Source: Intestinimonas timonensis
Lineage (GTDB): Bacteria > Bacillota > Clostridia > Oscillospirales > Oscillospiraceae
Direction: 5' to 3'
DNA: 64,000 nucleotides
NCBI RefSeq assembly: GCF_900626145.1
Contig: NZ_LR130817.1
Span: forward strand, 211,643-275,642
Under the pieces are notes generated by a model. That model was not told the DNA's origin, searched no databases, and saw only the letters and a list, made by a program, of their open reading frames with translations. Below, in pieces: positions 41,369 through 50,158 of the stretch; position 1 is the first letter of the stretch, and every line of letters starts with the position of its first letter. The translations under genes and the position numbers were made by a program.

Positions 41369-42159
41369 TGAGTTCCGGACTGTATCAAATCAGAGATAAG
41401 GACCTGGACACCACCCTGGACCTCACCAAGCTGCGCCCCTACGGCGACACCATGAACGACGCCAAGGTCCAGATGTCCTTCACCCTTCCTGTGAAGGACG
41501 ACGACAAGGGCGCCGCCGCCGCTGTGCAGCTGGCCCAGAAGATGGGCATTGCCGATCCCAACGTGGCTCTGCGCCAGAAGCTGGACGAGAACTTCACCTT
41601 CTATGTGGTCTACGGCGCCACCACCCACAGCGTCAACTACAATGAGATCGAGGTCCTCACCGTGGCTGACGAGGCCATGAGCATGGAGGAGACCAACGAG
41701 TACATCAAGGAGCACATCGGCCGCAAGCTGGTGGTGGTGGGCGCCTCCACCGGCACCGACGCCCACACCGTGGGCATTGACGCCATCATGAACCGGAAGG
41801 GCTTCGCCGGCCACTATGGCCTGGAGCGCTACGAGATGGTGGAGGCCTACAACCTGGGCTCCCAGGTGCCCAACGACGAGTTCCTCCACAAGGCTGAGGA
41901 GCTCAACGCCGATATCCTCCTCATCTCCCAGACCGTCACCCAGAAGGACGTCCACATCAAGAACCTCACCGAGTTCATCGAGCTGGCCGAGGCCGAGGGT
42001 GTCCGCGACAAGATGGTCCTCTGCTGCGGCGGCGCCCGCATCACCCACGCTCTGGCCAAGGAGCTGGGCTTCGATGCCGGCTTCGGCGCCGGCACCTATG
42101 CCGACGACGTCATCACCTTCGCCGCCAAGGAGATCGCCCGCCGTATGGGCCGGGAATAA
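41368..42159 (+). CDS. kamE: Lysine 5,6-aminomutase beta subunit (B12-binding)
   Basis: Small subunit carrying cobalamin. The 263-residue protein shows the base-off B12 motif GTDAHTVGIDA (D131, H133, G136) and the PLP-binding Lys144 in MNRKGFAGHYG. These are the same positions as in the characterised Clostridium sticklandii enzyme. An N-terminal dimerisation domain precedes the Rossmann domain. It ends the operon, before the terminator at 42197-42234. KamB/KamC should service this subunit. Confidence 0.96.
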   Translation: MSSGLYQIRDKDLDTTLDLTKLRPYGDTMNDAKVQMSFTLPVKDDDKGAAAAVQLAQKMGIADPNVALRQKLDENFTFYVVYGATTHSVNYNEIEVLTVADEAMSMEETNEYIKEHIGRKLVVVGASTGTDAHTVGIDAIMNRKGFAGHYGLERYEMVEAYNLGSQVPNDEFLHKAEELNADILLISQTVTQKDVHIKNLTEFIELAEAEGVRDKMVLCCGGARITHALAKELGFDAGFGAGTYADDVITFAAKEIARRMGRE

Positions 42160-42196
42160 GCCCTTCCCACCTTATATATAATGAATGTATCCCCCC

Positions 42197-42234
42197 GTGC
42201 CCCGGCAGACATCCTGTCTGCCGGGGCACTTTTT
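42197..42234 (+). terminator. Terminator of the lysine-fermentation operon
   Basis: GTGCCCCGGCAGAC pairs with GTCTGCCGGGGCAC around ATCCT, followed by TTTTT. Confidence 0.93.
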
Positions 42235-42279
42235 ACATATCAGGAGAGCTGTGTGGGAAAAATTTTCATGCCCAGGTGC

Positions 42280-42308
42280 TTTACAGGGAAGGGGATTTGC
42301 GGTATTCT
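42280..42308 (+). promoter_or_regulatory. Promoter for the [FeFe] hydrogenase gene
   Basis: TTTACA (42280-42285), 17-nt spacer, TATTCT (42303-42308), 38 bases before the ATG. Confidence 0.6.
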
Positions 42309-42346
42309 GGTGGTACCAATTTTGAAATGAAAGGGACGAAGGTTTC

Positions 42347-43870
42347 ATGAGAGGAGTAGAGACCCGGATCCAGGAGATCCGGCATCGGATCTTCCGGGAG
42401 GTGGCCCGGATGGCCTACCACACGGAGTGGCCGGTAGACAAGCGGATCGAGGCCCTGCCCTATAAGATCATTCCCGGCGAGGTAGGTAACTTCCGCAACG
42501 ACGTATTTCTGGAGCGTGCCATCGTGGGCGAGCGCCTGCGGCTGGCCATGGGCCTGCCCTGCCGGAGCGCGGCGGAGCATGCTCCCCTCTCCGACAATAT
42601 TGAGGCGGCAGACCGGCCGGAGACCTACTATACTCCGCCCCTCATCAACGTCATCAAGTTTGCCTGCAACGGTTGTACCGAGAAGCGGGTGCTGGTGACC
42701 GAGGGCTGCCAGGGCTGCCTGGCCCACCCCTGCGTGGAGGTGTGCCCCAAGGACGCCATCAAGCTGGACCGCTACAATGGCCGGTCGGTTATCGACCAGG
42801 AGAAGTGCATCAAGTGCGGCCGCTGTGCCGATGTGTGCGCCTACCACGCCATCATCACCCAGACCCGGCCCTGCGCCGCTGCCTGCGGCATGGACGCCAT
42901 CCACAGCGACGCCAACGGCAAGGCCGAGATCGACTATGACAAGTGCGTCTCCTGCGGCATGTGCCTGGTGAACTGCCCCTTCGGCGCCATCGCCGACAAG
43001 TCCCAGATCTTCCAAGTCATCCGGGCCATCCAGTCCGGTGAGCGGGTCTACGCCGCCGTGGCTCCCGCTTTCGTGGGCCAGTTCGGCCCCAAGGTCACCC
43101 CGGGCAAGCTCCGTGCCGCCATGAAGCAGCTGGGTTTTGCCGATGTCTTCGAGGTGGCCATCGGCGCCGACCTGTGTGCCGCCCAGGAGGCCGACGACTT
43201 CCTCCGGGAAGTGCCGGAGGAGCTGCCCTTCATGGGCACCTCCTGCTGCCCCGCCTGGTCGGTGATGGCCAAGAAGCTCTTCCCCGACCACGCCAACTGC
43301 ATCTCCATGGCGCTCACCCCCATGACCCTCACCGCCCGACTCATCAAGCATGAGCATCCCAATGCCAAGGTGGTCTTCATCGGGCCCTGCGCCGCCAAAA
43401 AACTGGAGGCCATGCGCAAGAGTGTCCGCAGTGAGGTGGACTTTGTCCTCACCTTTGAGGAGATGGACGGCATTTTTGACGCCAAGCATGTGGATCTGGA
43501 AAACATTGCAGAGGACCCCAATGGCGTCAACGACGCCTCGACGGATGGCCGGAACTTTGCCGTCTCCGGTGGTGTAGCCCAGGCGGTGGTCAATGTTATC
43601 AAGGACCGCTATCCAGACAAGGAAGTCAAGGTCACCGGTGCGGAAGGCCTCCGGGAGTGCCGCAAGATGCTTCAGGACGCCGTGGCCGGCAAGTATCCCG
43701 GCTACCTGCTGGAGGGCATGGCCTGTCCCGGCGGCTGCGTGGCCGGTGCCGGCACCATGCAGCCCATCAAGAAGTCCCAGGCCATGGTGGGCATCTATGC
43801 CAAGCAGGCCGGTCATAAGATCGCCAGCCAGACCGAACACATTAAGGAGCTGGACAAGCTGGTGGACTGA
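42347..43870 (+). CDS. Monomeric [FeFe] hydrogenase (group B type)
   Basis: A 507-residue protein. The N-terminal part carries Cys-rich clusters (CNGCTEKR, CQGCLAHPC, CIKCGRCADVC, CVSCGMCLVNC) that should hold several 4Fe-4S centres. The C-terminal H-cluster domain has L1 GTSCCPAWSV, L2 FIGPCAAKKLEA and L3 EGMACPGGCVAGAG, so every H-cluster cysteine is present. The CCPAW form of L1 is typical of group B hydrogenases, whose physiological role is little known. It directly follows the lysine operon but has its own promoter and terminator. It may dispose of reduced ferredoxin. Confidence 0.9.
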   Translation: MRGVETRIQEIRHRIFREVARMAYHTEWPVDKRIEALPYKIIPGEVGNFRNDVFLERAIVGERLRLAMGLPCRSAAEHAPLSDNIEAADRPETYYTPPLINVIKFACNGCTEKRVLVTEGCQGCLAHPCVEVCPKDAIKLDRYNGRSVIDQEKCIKCGRCADVCAYHAIITQTRPCAAACGMDAIHSDANGKAEIDYDKCVSCGMCLVNCPFGAIADKSQIFQVIRAIQSGERVYAAVAPAFVGQFGPKVTPGKLRAAMKQLGFADVFEVAIGADLCAAQEADDFLREVPEELPFMGTSCCPAWSVMAKKLFPDHANCISMALTPMTLTARLIKHEHPNAKVVFIGPCAAKKLEAMRKSVRSEVDFVLTFEEMDGIFDAKHVDLENIAEDPNGVNDASTDGRNFAVSGGVAQAVVNVIKDRYPDKEVKVTGAEGLRECRKMLQDAVAGKYPGYLLEGMACPGGCVAGAGTMQPIKKSQAMVGIYAKQAGHKIASQTEHIKELDKLVD

Positions 43871-43882
43871 GTTCCACACATA

Positions 43883-43930
43883 AAAGACGGCGGACGCCGA
43901 CCTGTAAAAGGTCGCGTGTCCGCCGTCTTT
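43883..43930 (+). terminator. Terminator after the hydrogenase gene
   Basis: AAAGACGGCGGAC pairs with GTCCGCCGTCTTT; an inner GACC/GGTC stem caps it. It overlaps the region just before TATGAT, the probable -10 of the next gene. Confidence 0.85.
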
Positions 43931-43962
43931 GTGGTATGATGGGGAGGAGAGGGGGAAGGCAT

Positions 43963-44808
43963 ATGGCCATCAGAGAGGACCGGCGGCCCACGCTGGCGTC
44001 CTGGCCCAAGCGCATTTACGACTGGGAGGAGCTGCCGGAGCGGTTCCGCCCGGCTCTGGAGGTGTGGCGGGCACAGGGCCTGCCGCCGGGGAACGTGACC
44101 TACATCCCAAAGGTCCACCAGTACAAGAAGGGCGTGGAGTATGTGACGGCCTGGCTGGGGGAGGAAGTCCTCCTGCTGGCAGGCGACGACCAGAAGGTGG
44201 AGTCCATTTTGGTCCGGCCCGGGGATGTGGCCCGGATGACCTATACCATCCAGCTCCTGAAATGTTTCGAGGAGGTGTTGCTGGACCGGGGTGGGGAGAC
44301 CGTAACGGTGGGCTTTTCCTATAATCGGACCAAGGAGGACCAGCTTTTTCCTGTTTTGAACCTGCTGCTGGGCAACGCTCCGGACCATCGGCCTGGTTTG
44401 ACGCACCCTGCCGATCCCCCTTTGGAGCGGCTCCTGACAGACAGCTATGCCATGTATAACAACTCCAAGCTCTGCTACCGCTTCGGAGATACGATACGGG
44501 ACAGCCTATGGGTGCCTGGCCGGAATTACGGCCTTCAGACCTTCCGCAAGCAGAAGCCGGAGTATTTTGTGGGGAGAATGGACCGAGGTGTGGTGGCCAT
44601 CCACACAGATTTCTACGCCCGCCGGACGGTCTACCTCACCTGGGACCGCATCAGAGAAGTGGCGGTGGAGGAGGCGGCCTTTCGGGGACCAGGTCCCCGG
44701 CGGCGTCCTGCCCTGGTCCTGAAGACCACCTGCGGCGAGCCGGTGGCGCTGCCCCTGCTTCCAGGCCAGGAGGAGGCGGCCAAGGCGTTCGCAGCCCGGC
44801 TTCTATAA
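43963..44808 (+). CDS. Conserved hypothetical protein
   Basis: A 281-residue soluble protein that I do not recognise. It begins MAIREDRRPTLASWPKRIYD and includes KVHQYKKGVEYVTAWLGEEV and FSYNRTKEDQLFPVLNLLLG. No signal peptide, membrane helix or catalytic motif is evident. A GGGGGAAGG ribosome site precedes ATG 43963, and a bidirectional terminator follows. Composition matches the neighbours, so it is a resident gene rather than an import. Confidence 0.75.
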   Translation: MAIREDRRPTLASWPKRIYDWEELPERFRPALEVWRAQGLPPGNVTYIPKVHQYKKGVEYVTAWLGEEVLLLAGDDQKVESILVRPGDVARMTYTIQLLKCFEEVLLDRGGETVTVGFSYNRTKEDQLFPVLNLLLGNAPDHRPGLTHPADPPLERLLTDSYAMYNNSKLCYRFGDTIRDSLWVPGRNYGLQTFRKQKPEYFVGRMDRGVVAIHTDFYARRTVYLTWDRIREVAVEEAAFRGPGPRRRPALVLKTTCGEPVALPLLPGQEEAAKAFAARLL

Positions 44809-44810
44809 CA

Positions 44811-44844
44811 AAAAACAGAGGGATCTTGAAGATCCCCCTGTTTT
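44811..44844. terminator. Bidirectional terminator
   Basis: AAAACAG-GGGATC pairs with GATCCCC-CTGTTTT around TTGAA, between convergent genes. Confidence 0.85.
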
Positions 44845-44857
44845 GATGCAAAAATGG

Positions 44858-45067
44858 TTACAGCACGAAATCCTCGTCCCGCAGCCGGGAGAAATCGGGG
44901 GCGTTGGGCCGGGGAGGCACCCGCTTCAGGGGGTCGTACCGAAAGGCGCGGCAGTGGGAGGCGGCCGGCATGACGCCCTTTTTCAGGCACATGACGGTCT
45001 CCTCATCCAGGGGAGCGCAGCGGGTACAATAGGCGCACCGGGGTTCGATCTTCTTTTCAAACAGCAT
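44858..45067 (-). CDS. Small Cys-rich conserved protein
   Basis: A 69-residue protein, MLFEKKIEPRCAYCTRCAPL with a CxxCxxC near the start, a further Cys pair (MCLKKG and HCRAFRYDP) and a conserved tail PNAPDFSRLRDEDF. Four or five cysteines suggest a metal site, perhaps zinc. I recognise it as a recurrent small Clostridia protein without known role. GGGGAG precedes the start; GTG at 45070 is an alternative. Confidence 0.7.
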   Translation of the reverse strand: MLFEKKIEPRCAYCTRCAPLDEETVMCLKKGVMPAASHCRAFRYDPLKRVPPRPNAPDFSRLRDEDFVL

Positions 45068-45128
45068 CACAAAAGGCTCCCCTCTGATCCAATGGGCCGG
45101 ACCCGAAAGGGGACCTGGCCAGAGGACA

Positions 45129-46310
45129 TTATACTACACCTTTGCGCCTTTTTCTACTGGTTTTTCCCACGGCTGCCGCGGCGGCCAGGAAAAAGAGGAG
45201 CCACATGATCCAGGCGGCGGCCAGGGAGATGGTGAGGGCGCTGGAGAAGTCCACCCCGGCGATGCCCTCCACCTGCTCTGCAAGGTAGGCCGCCACCGGC
45301 TCCTCTAGGGGGAAGACCCGCAGCAACAGGCCGATGAAGAGGGCGGAGAGGCCGCCGTGGAGGAGCTTGCCGCCGATGTAGGTCTTGACGGACAGGCCGC
45401 TGCCGCCGATGAAGGAGAGGACCTGGCAGTGGACGGAGAGGCCGGCCCAGCCCAGGAGGAAGGCGGCCATGGACAGCTTTCCCGAGGTGGAACCGTCGCC
45501 GGTGAGGGTCCACACCCCGCTGGTGAGCTCGATGAGGCCGGTGAGGAGCCGCTCCGCCCACCGGGTGGAAAAGCCCAGAGGGGAGAGCAGGGCGCCCAGC
45601 AGACCGGCCAGGCCGGGCAGCAGCCCGGAGAGGAACAGCAGCTTGATGACCACCGTGAAAAAGACCACAAAGGCGCAGATGTTCAGGGTGGAGAGGAAGG
45701 AATTTTTGATGGCGCCGGTGAAGGCGGTGGTGATCCGCTCCGCCTCGAAGGTGGGGGAGACCCGCCGCTCCCGGCGTTTCCCATCCCGCTTGTAGAAGCG
45801 GAAGAGGAGCCCTACGCACACCGAGGCGGCGGCGTGGGCCAGGTAGAGGAGGAGACCCACCCTGCTGCTGGCAAAGACACCGGCTCCCACCACGCCCAGG
45901 ATGAAGGCGGGCCCGGAGTTGTTGCAGAAGGCAAGCAGCCGCTCCGCCTCTGTCTTGGTGCACATGCCCTTCTGATAGAGGGAGAGGGCGGTGCGGGCGC
46001 CCACAGGGTAGCCCCCCACGAAGCCCAGGGCAAAGGCGGAGGCACAGGCACCCGGCACGTTGAAGAGGGGGCGCATGAGCCCCTCCAGGGCCCGACCGAT
46101 GTAGCCCGCCAGCCCCAGATCCACCACCAGTGTGGAGAGGACGAAGAAGGGGAAGAGGGAGGGGAGGATCACGTTGTAGCACAGCCTCAACCCCTCCCGG
46201 GCCGCCTCCATGGCCTCCTGGGGCCAGAACATGAGGGCCAGGGTGGCGCACAGCAGCCCCAGCCCCAGACACAGATCCCGCACCCCCTGCCGGGAGAGCA
46301 GCTTGGACAT
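45129..46310 (-). CDS. ylbJ: Sporulation integral membrane protein YlbJ-like
   Basis: A 393-residue membrane protein with about eight hydrophobic segments and a repeated Gate/nucleoside-recognition fold (LCYNVILPSLFPFFVLSTLVV; GFVGGYPVGARTALSLY; CNNSGPAFILGVVGAGVF). The match is to YlbJ, a sporulation protein conserved in endospore formers. It supports, together with yqfC and yqfD, a spore-forming ancestry. Alternative: a related nucleoside-recognition protein such as SpmA. It is transcribed alone on the minus strand. Confidence 0.8.
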   Translation of the reverse strand: MSKLLSRQGVRDLCLGLGLLCATLALMFWPQEAMEAAREGLRLCYNVILPSLFPFFVLSTLVVDLGLAGYIGRALEGLMRPLFNVPGACASAFALGFVGGYPVGARTALSLYQKGMCTKTEAERLLAFCNNSGPAFILGVVGAGVFASSRVGLLLYLAHAAASVCVGLLFRFYKRDGKRRERRVSPTFEAERITTAFTGAIKNSFLSTLNICAFVVFFTVVIKLLFLSGLLPGLAGLLGALLSPLGFSTRWAERLLTGLIELTSGVWTLTGDGSTSGKLSMAAFLLGWAGLSVHCQVLSFIGGSGLSVKTYIGGKLLHGGLSALFIGLLLRVFPLEEPVAAYLAEQVEGIAGVDFSSALTISLAAAWIMWLLFFLAAAAAVGKTSRKRRKGVV

Positions 46311-46386
46311 GGGACATCACCTCCGCAGAGAAAAGCCTATGCGGGACTGGGGCTGTCCCATGCGAGAAAAAGGAGGACAAAGACCC

Positions 46387-46956
46387 ATGGCCGAGGAACT
46401 GCGCCGGGTGGACACCCCACTGGGGCCCATTGAATACTTCCTGACGGTGAAGAGCGTCAAAAACATCAATCTCCGCATCCGGTCCGACGGCACGGCGGCG
46501 GTGTCAGTGCCCCGGCGGGTGTCGAAGGCCAGGGCCGATGACTTCGTCCGCAGCCGGGCGGCCTGGGTGATGGAGCACCAGCGTCGGCGCTCAGAGCTGG
46601 GGATACCTCTGGCGCCGCCGGAAAAGAGGGAAGCCCTGCCGGTGCTGGCCGCCGCCCTGGAGCGGGTGTATCCGCTGACCGTGCCTTTGGGGGTGAAAAA
46701 GCCGGTGCTGAAGGTCCGGTTTATGACCAGCCGGTGGGGGAGCTGCCACTGGACCAAGGGGATCGTCACCCTCAACACCGCCCTGGCGGTGGTGGAGGGT
46801 GAGCTCCAGGACTATGTGGCCCTCCATGAGCTGGTCCACTTCCTCCACCCCAACCACGGTCCGGGGTTCTACGCCGTCATGGACGCCCTCATGCCCGACT
46901 GGCAGACCCGGCGGAGGGCCCTGCGGCGCTATACCCTGGAACGTCCGGCATCCTAG
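46387..46956 (+). CDS. YgjP-type zinc metallopeptidase
   Basis: A 189-residue protein of the DUF45/WLM group. The zinc motif is in VALHELVHFLHPNHGPGFY (HELVH followed by a downstream His), with the family hallmark FMTSRWGSCHWTKGIVTLN. Cytosolic, no signal peptide. AAGGAGG precedes the ATG. Substrate unknown. It diverges from ylbJ with a 76-bp gap. Confidence 0.88.
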   Translation: MAEELRRVDTPLGPIEYFLTVKSVKNINLRIRSDGTAAVSVPRRVSKARADDFVRSRAAWVMEHQRRRSELGIPLAPPEKREALPVLAAALERVYPLTVPLGVKKPVLKVRFMTSRWGSCHWTKGIVTLNTALAVVEGELQDYVALHELVHFLHPNHGPGFYAVMDALMPDWQTRRRALRRYTLERPAS

Positions 46957-47038
46957 AGAAGGAGACTGACCACTTTGCCTGGGACAGGCAAGGTGGGCGG
47001 CCTTTTTTCATACACATAGCCCCAAAGGGGGAGGCGCC

Positions 47039-47317
47039 ATGGAGAAGAAGCGCAGGGAGAGCCTGCTGGAAAAGACGGCGGAGGTCTTTGACCTGCCGGG
47101 GGACGTGGTGGCGGGGCTGCCCCGGGTGGAGCTGCTGGGGGACCACCAGCTGCGGATGGAGAACCACCGGGGTATCCTGGCCTACGGCACCGACGAGATC
47201 CACATCAGCGGCGGAAAGCTCATCATAAAGGTCCGGGGGAGCGGCCTGACCCTGCGGGCCATGAACGCCTCGGAGCTCCTCATCACCGGGGAGATCGCCG
47301 GGGTGGATCTGACCTGA
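47039..47317 (+). CDS. yqfC: Sporulation protein YqfC
   Basis: A 92-residue protein of the YabP/YqfC family (PRVELLGDHQLRMENHRGIL; ITGEIAGVDL). It is expressed in the mother cell during sporulation in Bacillus and acts with YqfD. GGGGGAGG precedes the ATG. It starts the yqfC-yqfD-phoH-ybeY-era-recO series, an order conserved across Firmicutes. Confidence 0.9.
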   Translation: MEKKRRESLLEKTAEVFDLPGDVVAGLPRVELLGDHQLRMENHRGILAYGTDEIHISGGKLIIKVRGSGLTLRAMNASELLITGEIAGVDLT

Positions 47318-47333
47318 AAACGGGGGAGCGAGC

Positions 47334-48572
47334 ATGCAGTTTATCGTCAATTTTCTCCGGGGGAGCGTGTGCTTCACCGTCTGCGGACCCTTCCCCGAGC
47401 GATTTCTGAACCTCTGTGCCCAGAACGGAGTGGGCTTCTGGGGCCTGGTCTGGCTGGACGCCCAGACCCTGGAGCTGAAGGTGGCCCGGCGGGACGCCCG
47501 GCGGGTGCGGGGGCTGGCGGAGAAGGTCCAGTGTGAGGCCAGGGCCAAGGGGCGGAAGGGAATGCCCTTCTTCCTGGGGGGCTTCCGGCACCGGTATGCC
47601 CTGCTCATCGGCCTGGCCCTCTCCCTGGCGGCGGTGGGGGTCCTCTCCCGGTTCATCCTCACCGTGGAGGTCTCGGGCAACGAGAACGTCCCCTCCGCCG
47701 TCATCCTGGCAGAGCTCTCCCGGCAGGGGGTTCGCCCCGGCGCCTACGGTCCGGGGCTGGACCTGCGGCGGATCAGCCAGGAGACCCTCAGCCGCATTGA
47801 GGGCCTCTCCTGGATGTCGGTGAACCTCCACGGCACCCGGGCGGAGGTGCTGGTCCGGGAGCGCAGTCCGGCGCCGGAGCTCCGGGATGAGACCACCCCC
47901 GCCCACATCGTGGCCGCCGCCGACGGCGTTTTGGAGGACGTGGAGGTGCTGGAGGGGCAGGCCCTCTTCCAGGAGGGCCAGGCGGTGCTGGCGGGGGAGG
48001 TGGTCATCAGCGGAGTGGTGGACCTGAAGGAACCCCAGTATGCCACCGTAGACGCCGGACAGCGGCTGGTCCACGCCCGGGGGAACGTCTGGGCGGCCAC
48101 CTACCGCACCCTGGAGGCCTGCATCCCCCTGGAAGCCGACACCAAGGTCTATACCGGGGAGGAGGAGACGGCGTGGAGCCTCAGCGTTTTGGGTCACACG
48201 GTGAATTTTTTTGGAAAGGGTAGTATTTCCACAGCCGGTTATGATAAAATGACTACGACCCACATCCTCACCCTTCCCGGCGGCCGGGAGATGCCTCTGG
48301 CCCTGGTGAAGACGGAATACCGGGCCTATGAGACCCAGTCCGCTGCCATTCAGACGGACGCCGCCCAGGCCCTGCTGGAGGACCGGCTGCTGGAGCGGCT
48401 GGAGGGGCTCATCGGGGACGACGGCAGCGTCCTGTCCACCACCTTCTCTGTGCGGGAGGGGGACGGCCTGCTCACCGTGACCCTGAAGGCCCGATGCCGG
48501 GAGCAGATCGGCCGTGAGGTGACCTTTGCCGGCCAGGTGGGGGAGATCATCCCGGGGACCCAGACAGGGTAA
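47334..48572 (+). CDS. yqfD: Sporulation protein YqfD
   Basis: A 412-residue protein with one clear membrane helix near residue 90 (YALLIGLALSLAAVGVL) and a long extracytoplasmic part (VEVSGNENVPSAVILAELSR). This matches YqfD, needed for engulfment-stage sporulation in Bacillus. It lies 16 nt after yqfC. Length is normal. Confidence 0.9.
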   Translation: MQFIVNFLRGSVCFTVCGPFPERFLNLCAQNGVGFWGLVWLDAQTLELKVARRDARRVRGLAEKVQCEARAKGRKGMPFFLGGFRHRYALLIGLALSLAAVGVLSRFILTVEVSGNENVPSAVILAELSRQGVRPGAYGPGLDLRRISQETLSRIEGLSWMSVNLHGTRAEVLVRERSPAPELRDETTPAHIVAAADGVLEDVEVLEGQALFQEGQAVLAGEVVISGVVDLKEPQYATVDAGQRLVHARGNVWAATYRTLEACIPLEADTKVYTGEEETAWSLSVLGHTVNFFGKGSISTAGYDKMTTTHILTLPGGREMPLALVKTEYRAYETQSAAIQTDAAQALLEDRLLERLEGLIGDDGSVLSTTFSVREGDGLLTVTLKARCREQIGREVTFAGQVGEIIPGTQTG

Positions 48573-48602
48573 GGCCCGGGAACGTGCAAGGAGCGAAGGA
48601 AT

Positions 48603-49583
48603 TTGATCGAACAGAGCATCAATGTGGAGCGTCTGGAGGAGGCCGCGGCCCTCTTCGGCTCCTTTGACGAAAATATCCGTATCATCGAGCGGGAGCTGGA
48701 CGTGTCGGTGGTGAACCGGGACGGCAGCCTGAAGGTGTCCGGCGAGGCCGAGGCGGTGATGTACGCCGTCAAGGCCATCCAGGGCCTGCTGGAGCTCTCA
48801 GGCCGGGGAGAACCCATCAATGAGCAGAACGTACGCTATATCCTCCAGCTGGTGAAGGCCGGCCAGGAGGACAAGATCGGCCAGATGGCCCGGGACGTGC
48901 TGTGCGTCACCGCCAAGGGCAAGCCCATCAAGCCCAAGACCCTGGGCCAGAAGCGGTATGTGGACGCCATCAAGGAGAACACCATCACCCTGGGCATCGG
49001 CCCGGCCGGTACCGGCAAGACCTACCTGGCGGTGGCCGCCGCCGTGGCCGCCTTCCGGGTGGGGCAGGTCAACCGCATCATCCTCACCCGGCCCGCCGTG
49101 GAGGCGGGGGAGCGATTGGGATTTTTGCCCGGCGACCTCCAGAGCAAGGTGGACCCCTACCTGCGGCCTCTCTACGACGCCCTCTTCGACATGCTGGGGG
49201 CGGAGACCTATAACAAATACCTGGAGCGGGGCAACATCGAGGTGGCGCCCCTGGCCTATATGCGCGGCCGCACCCTGGACGACTCCTTTATTATTCTGGA
49301 CGAGGCCCAGAATACCTCCCGGGAGCAGATGAAGATGTTCCTCACCCGTATGGGCTTCGGCTCCAAGATCGTCATCACCGGCGACGTCACCCAGATCGAC
49401 CTGCCCAAGGACACCGTCTCCGGCCTGAAGGAGGCCATGCGGGTGCTCAACGGCGTGGAGGACATCGCTATCTGCAAGCTCAGCGGCGCCGACGTGGTCC
49501 GCCATGTCATCGTCCAGCGCATCATCAAGGCCTACGAGGAGGATGAGCACAGCCGCAAGTCCGAGGAGGGCAAGCGGAAGTGA
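48603..49583 (+). CDS. phoH: PhoH family ATPase
   Basis: A 326-residue protein with an N-terminal KH-like part (INVERLEEAAALFGSFDENI) and a PhoH ATPase domain: Walker A GIGPAGTGKTYLAVAAAV, then RPAVEAGERLGFLPGDL and Walker B SFIILDEAQNTS. It is thought to act in RNA metabolism with YbeY. The start is TTG after AAGGAG. Next gene is ybeY; the pgpH gene often found between them is missing. Confidence 0.93.
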   Translation: MIEQSINVERLEEAAALFGSFDENIRIIERELDVSVVNRDGSLKVSGEAEAVMYAVKAIQGLLELSGRGEPINEQNVRYILQLVKAGQEDKIGQMARDVLCVTAKGKPIKPKTLGQKRYVDAIKENTITLGIGPAGTGKTYLAVAAAVAAFRVGQVNRIILTRPAVEAGERLGFLPGDLQSKVDPYLRPLYDALFDMLGAETYNKYLERGNIEVAPLAYMRGRTLDDSFIILDEAQNTSREQMKMFLTRMGFGSKIVITGDVTQIDLPKDTVSGLKEAMRVLNGVEDIAICKLSGADVVRHVIVQRIIKAYEEDEHSRKSEEGKRK

Positions 49584-49608
49584 CCGCCAGAGAGGGGAGA
49601 GAGGACCC

Positions 49609-50106
49609 GTGAGCACGGAGCATAGTATCATCATCGAATCAGAGCTGGAGGAGGATACCGGTACCTGGGAGACGCTGCTCAGCAGGGTCATCCCGGCGGC
49701 CCTGGAGGCCGAGGGGGTGACCGTTCCCTGTGAGGTGGACGTGCTCCTCACCGACGACGAGGGCATCCACCAGATCAATTTGGAGCAGCGTGAGGTGGAT
49801 CGCCCCACCGACGTGCTCAGCTTCCCCATGTTTGAGTTTGCCCCCGGTGAGCCGCCCACCGACGACGCCGACGCTGACCCGGAGACCGGCCTGGTGCCCC
49901 TGGGAGACATGGTGATCTCCCTGGAGCGGGCCAGGGCCCAGGGGGAGGAGTACGGCCACGGCACTGAGCGGGAGGTGGCCTATCTGGCCGTCCACTCGGT
50001 GCTCCACCTGCTGGGCTACGACCATATGGACGAGGGCCATATGAAAGCCCAGATGCGGGCCCGGGAGGAAGCCATTTTGAACAGCCTGGGGATCTCCCGG
50101 GACTGA
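49609..50106 (+). CDS. ybeY: rRNA maturation endoribonuclease YbeY
   Basis: A 165-residue zinc protein required for 16S rRNA 3'-end processing and ribosome quality control. The metal motif is HSVLHLLGYDHMDEGH, and VDRPTDVLSFPM is the other family hallmark. GTG 49609 is preceded by GGGGAGAGAGG. About 15 extra acidic residues at the N-terminus are unremarkable. Confidence 0.95.
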   Translation: MSTEHSIIIESELEEDTGTWETLLSRVIPAALEAEGVTVPCEVDVLLTDDEGIHQINLEQREVDRPTDVLSFPMFEFAPGEPPTDDADADPETGLVPLGDMVISLERARAQGEEYGHGTEREVAYLAVHSVLHLLGYDHMDEGHMKAQMRAREEAILNSLGISRD

Positions 50107-50158
50107 ACCAGTATGACAAGCAGATAAACTAAATGCTCAAGAAAGTTGAGGATCACCT

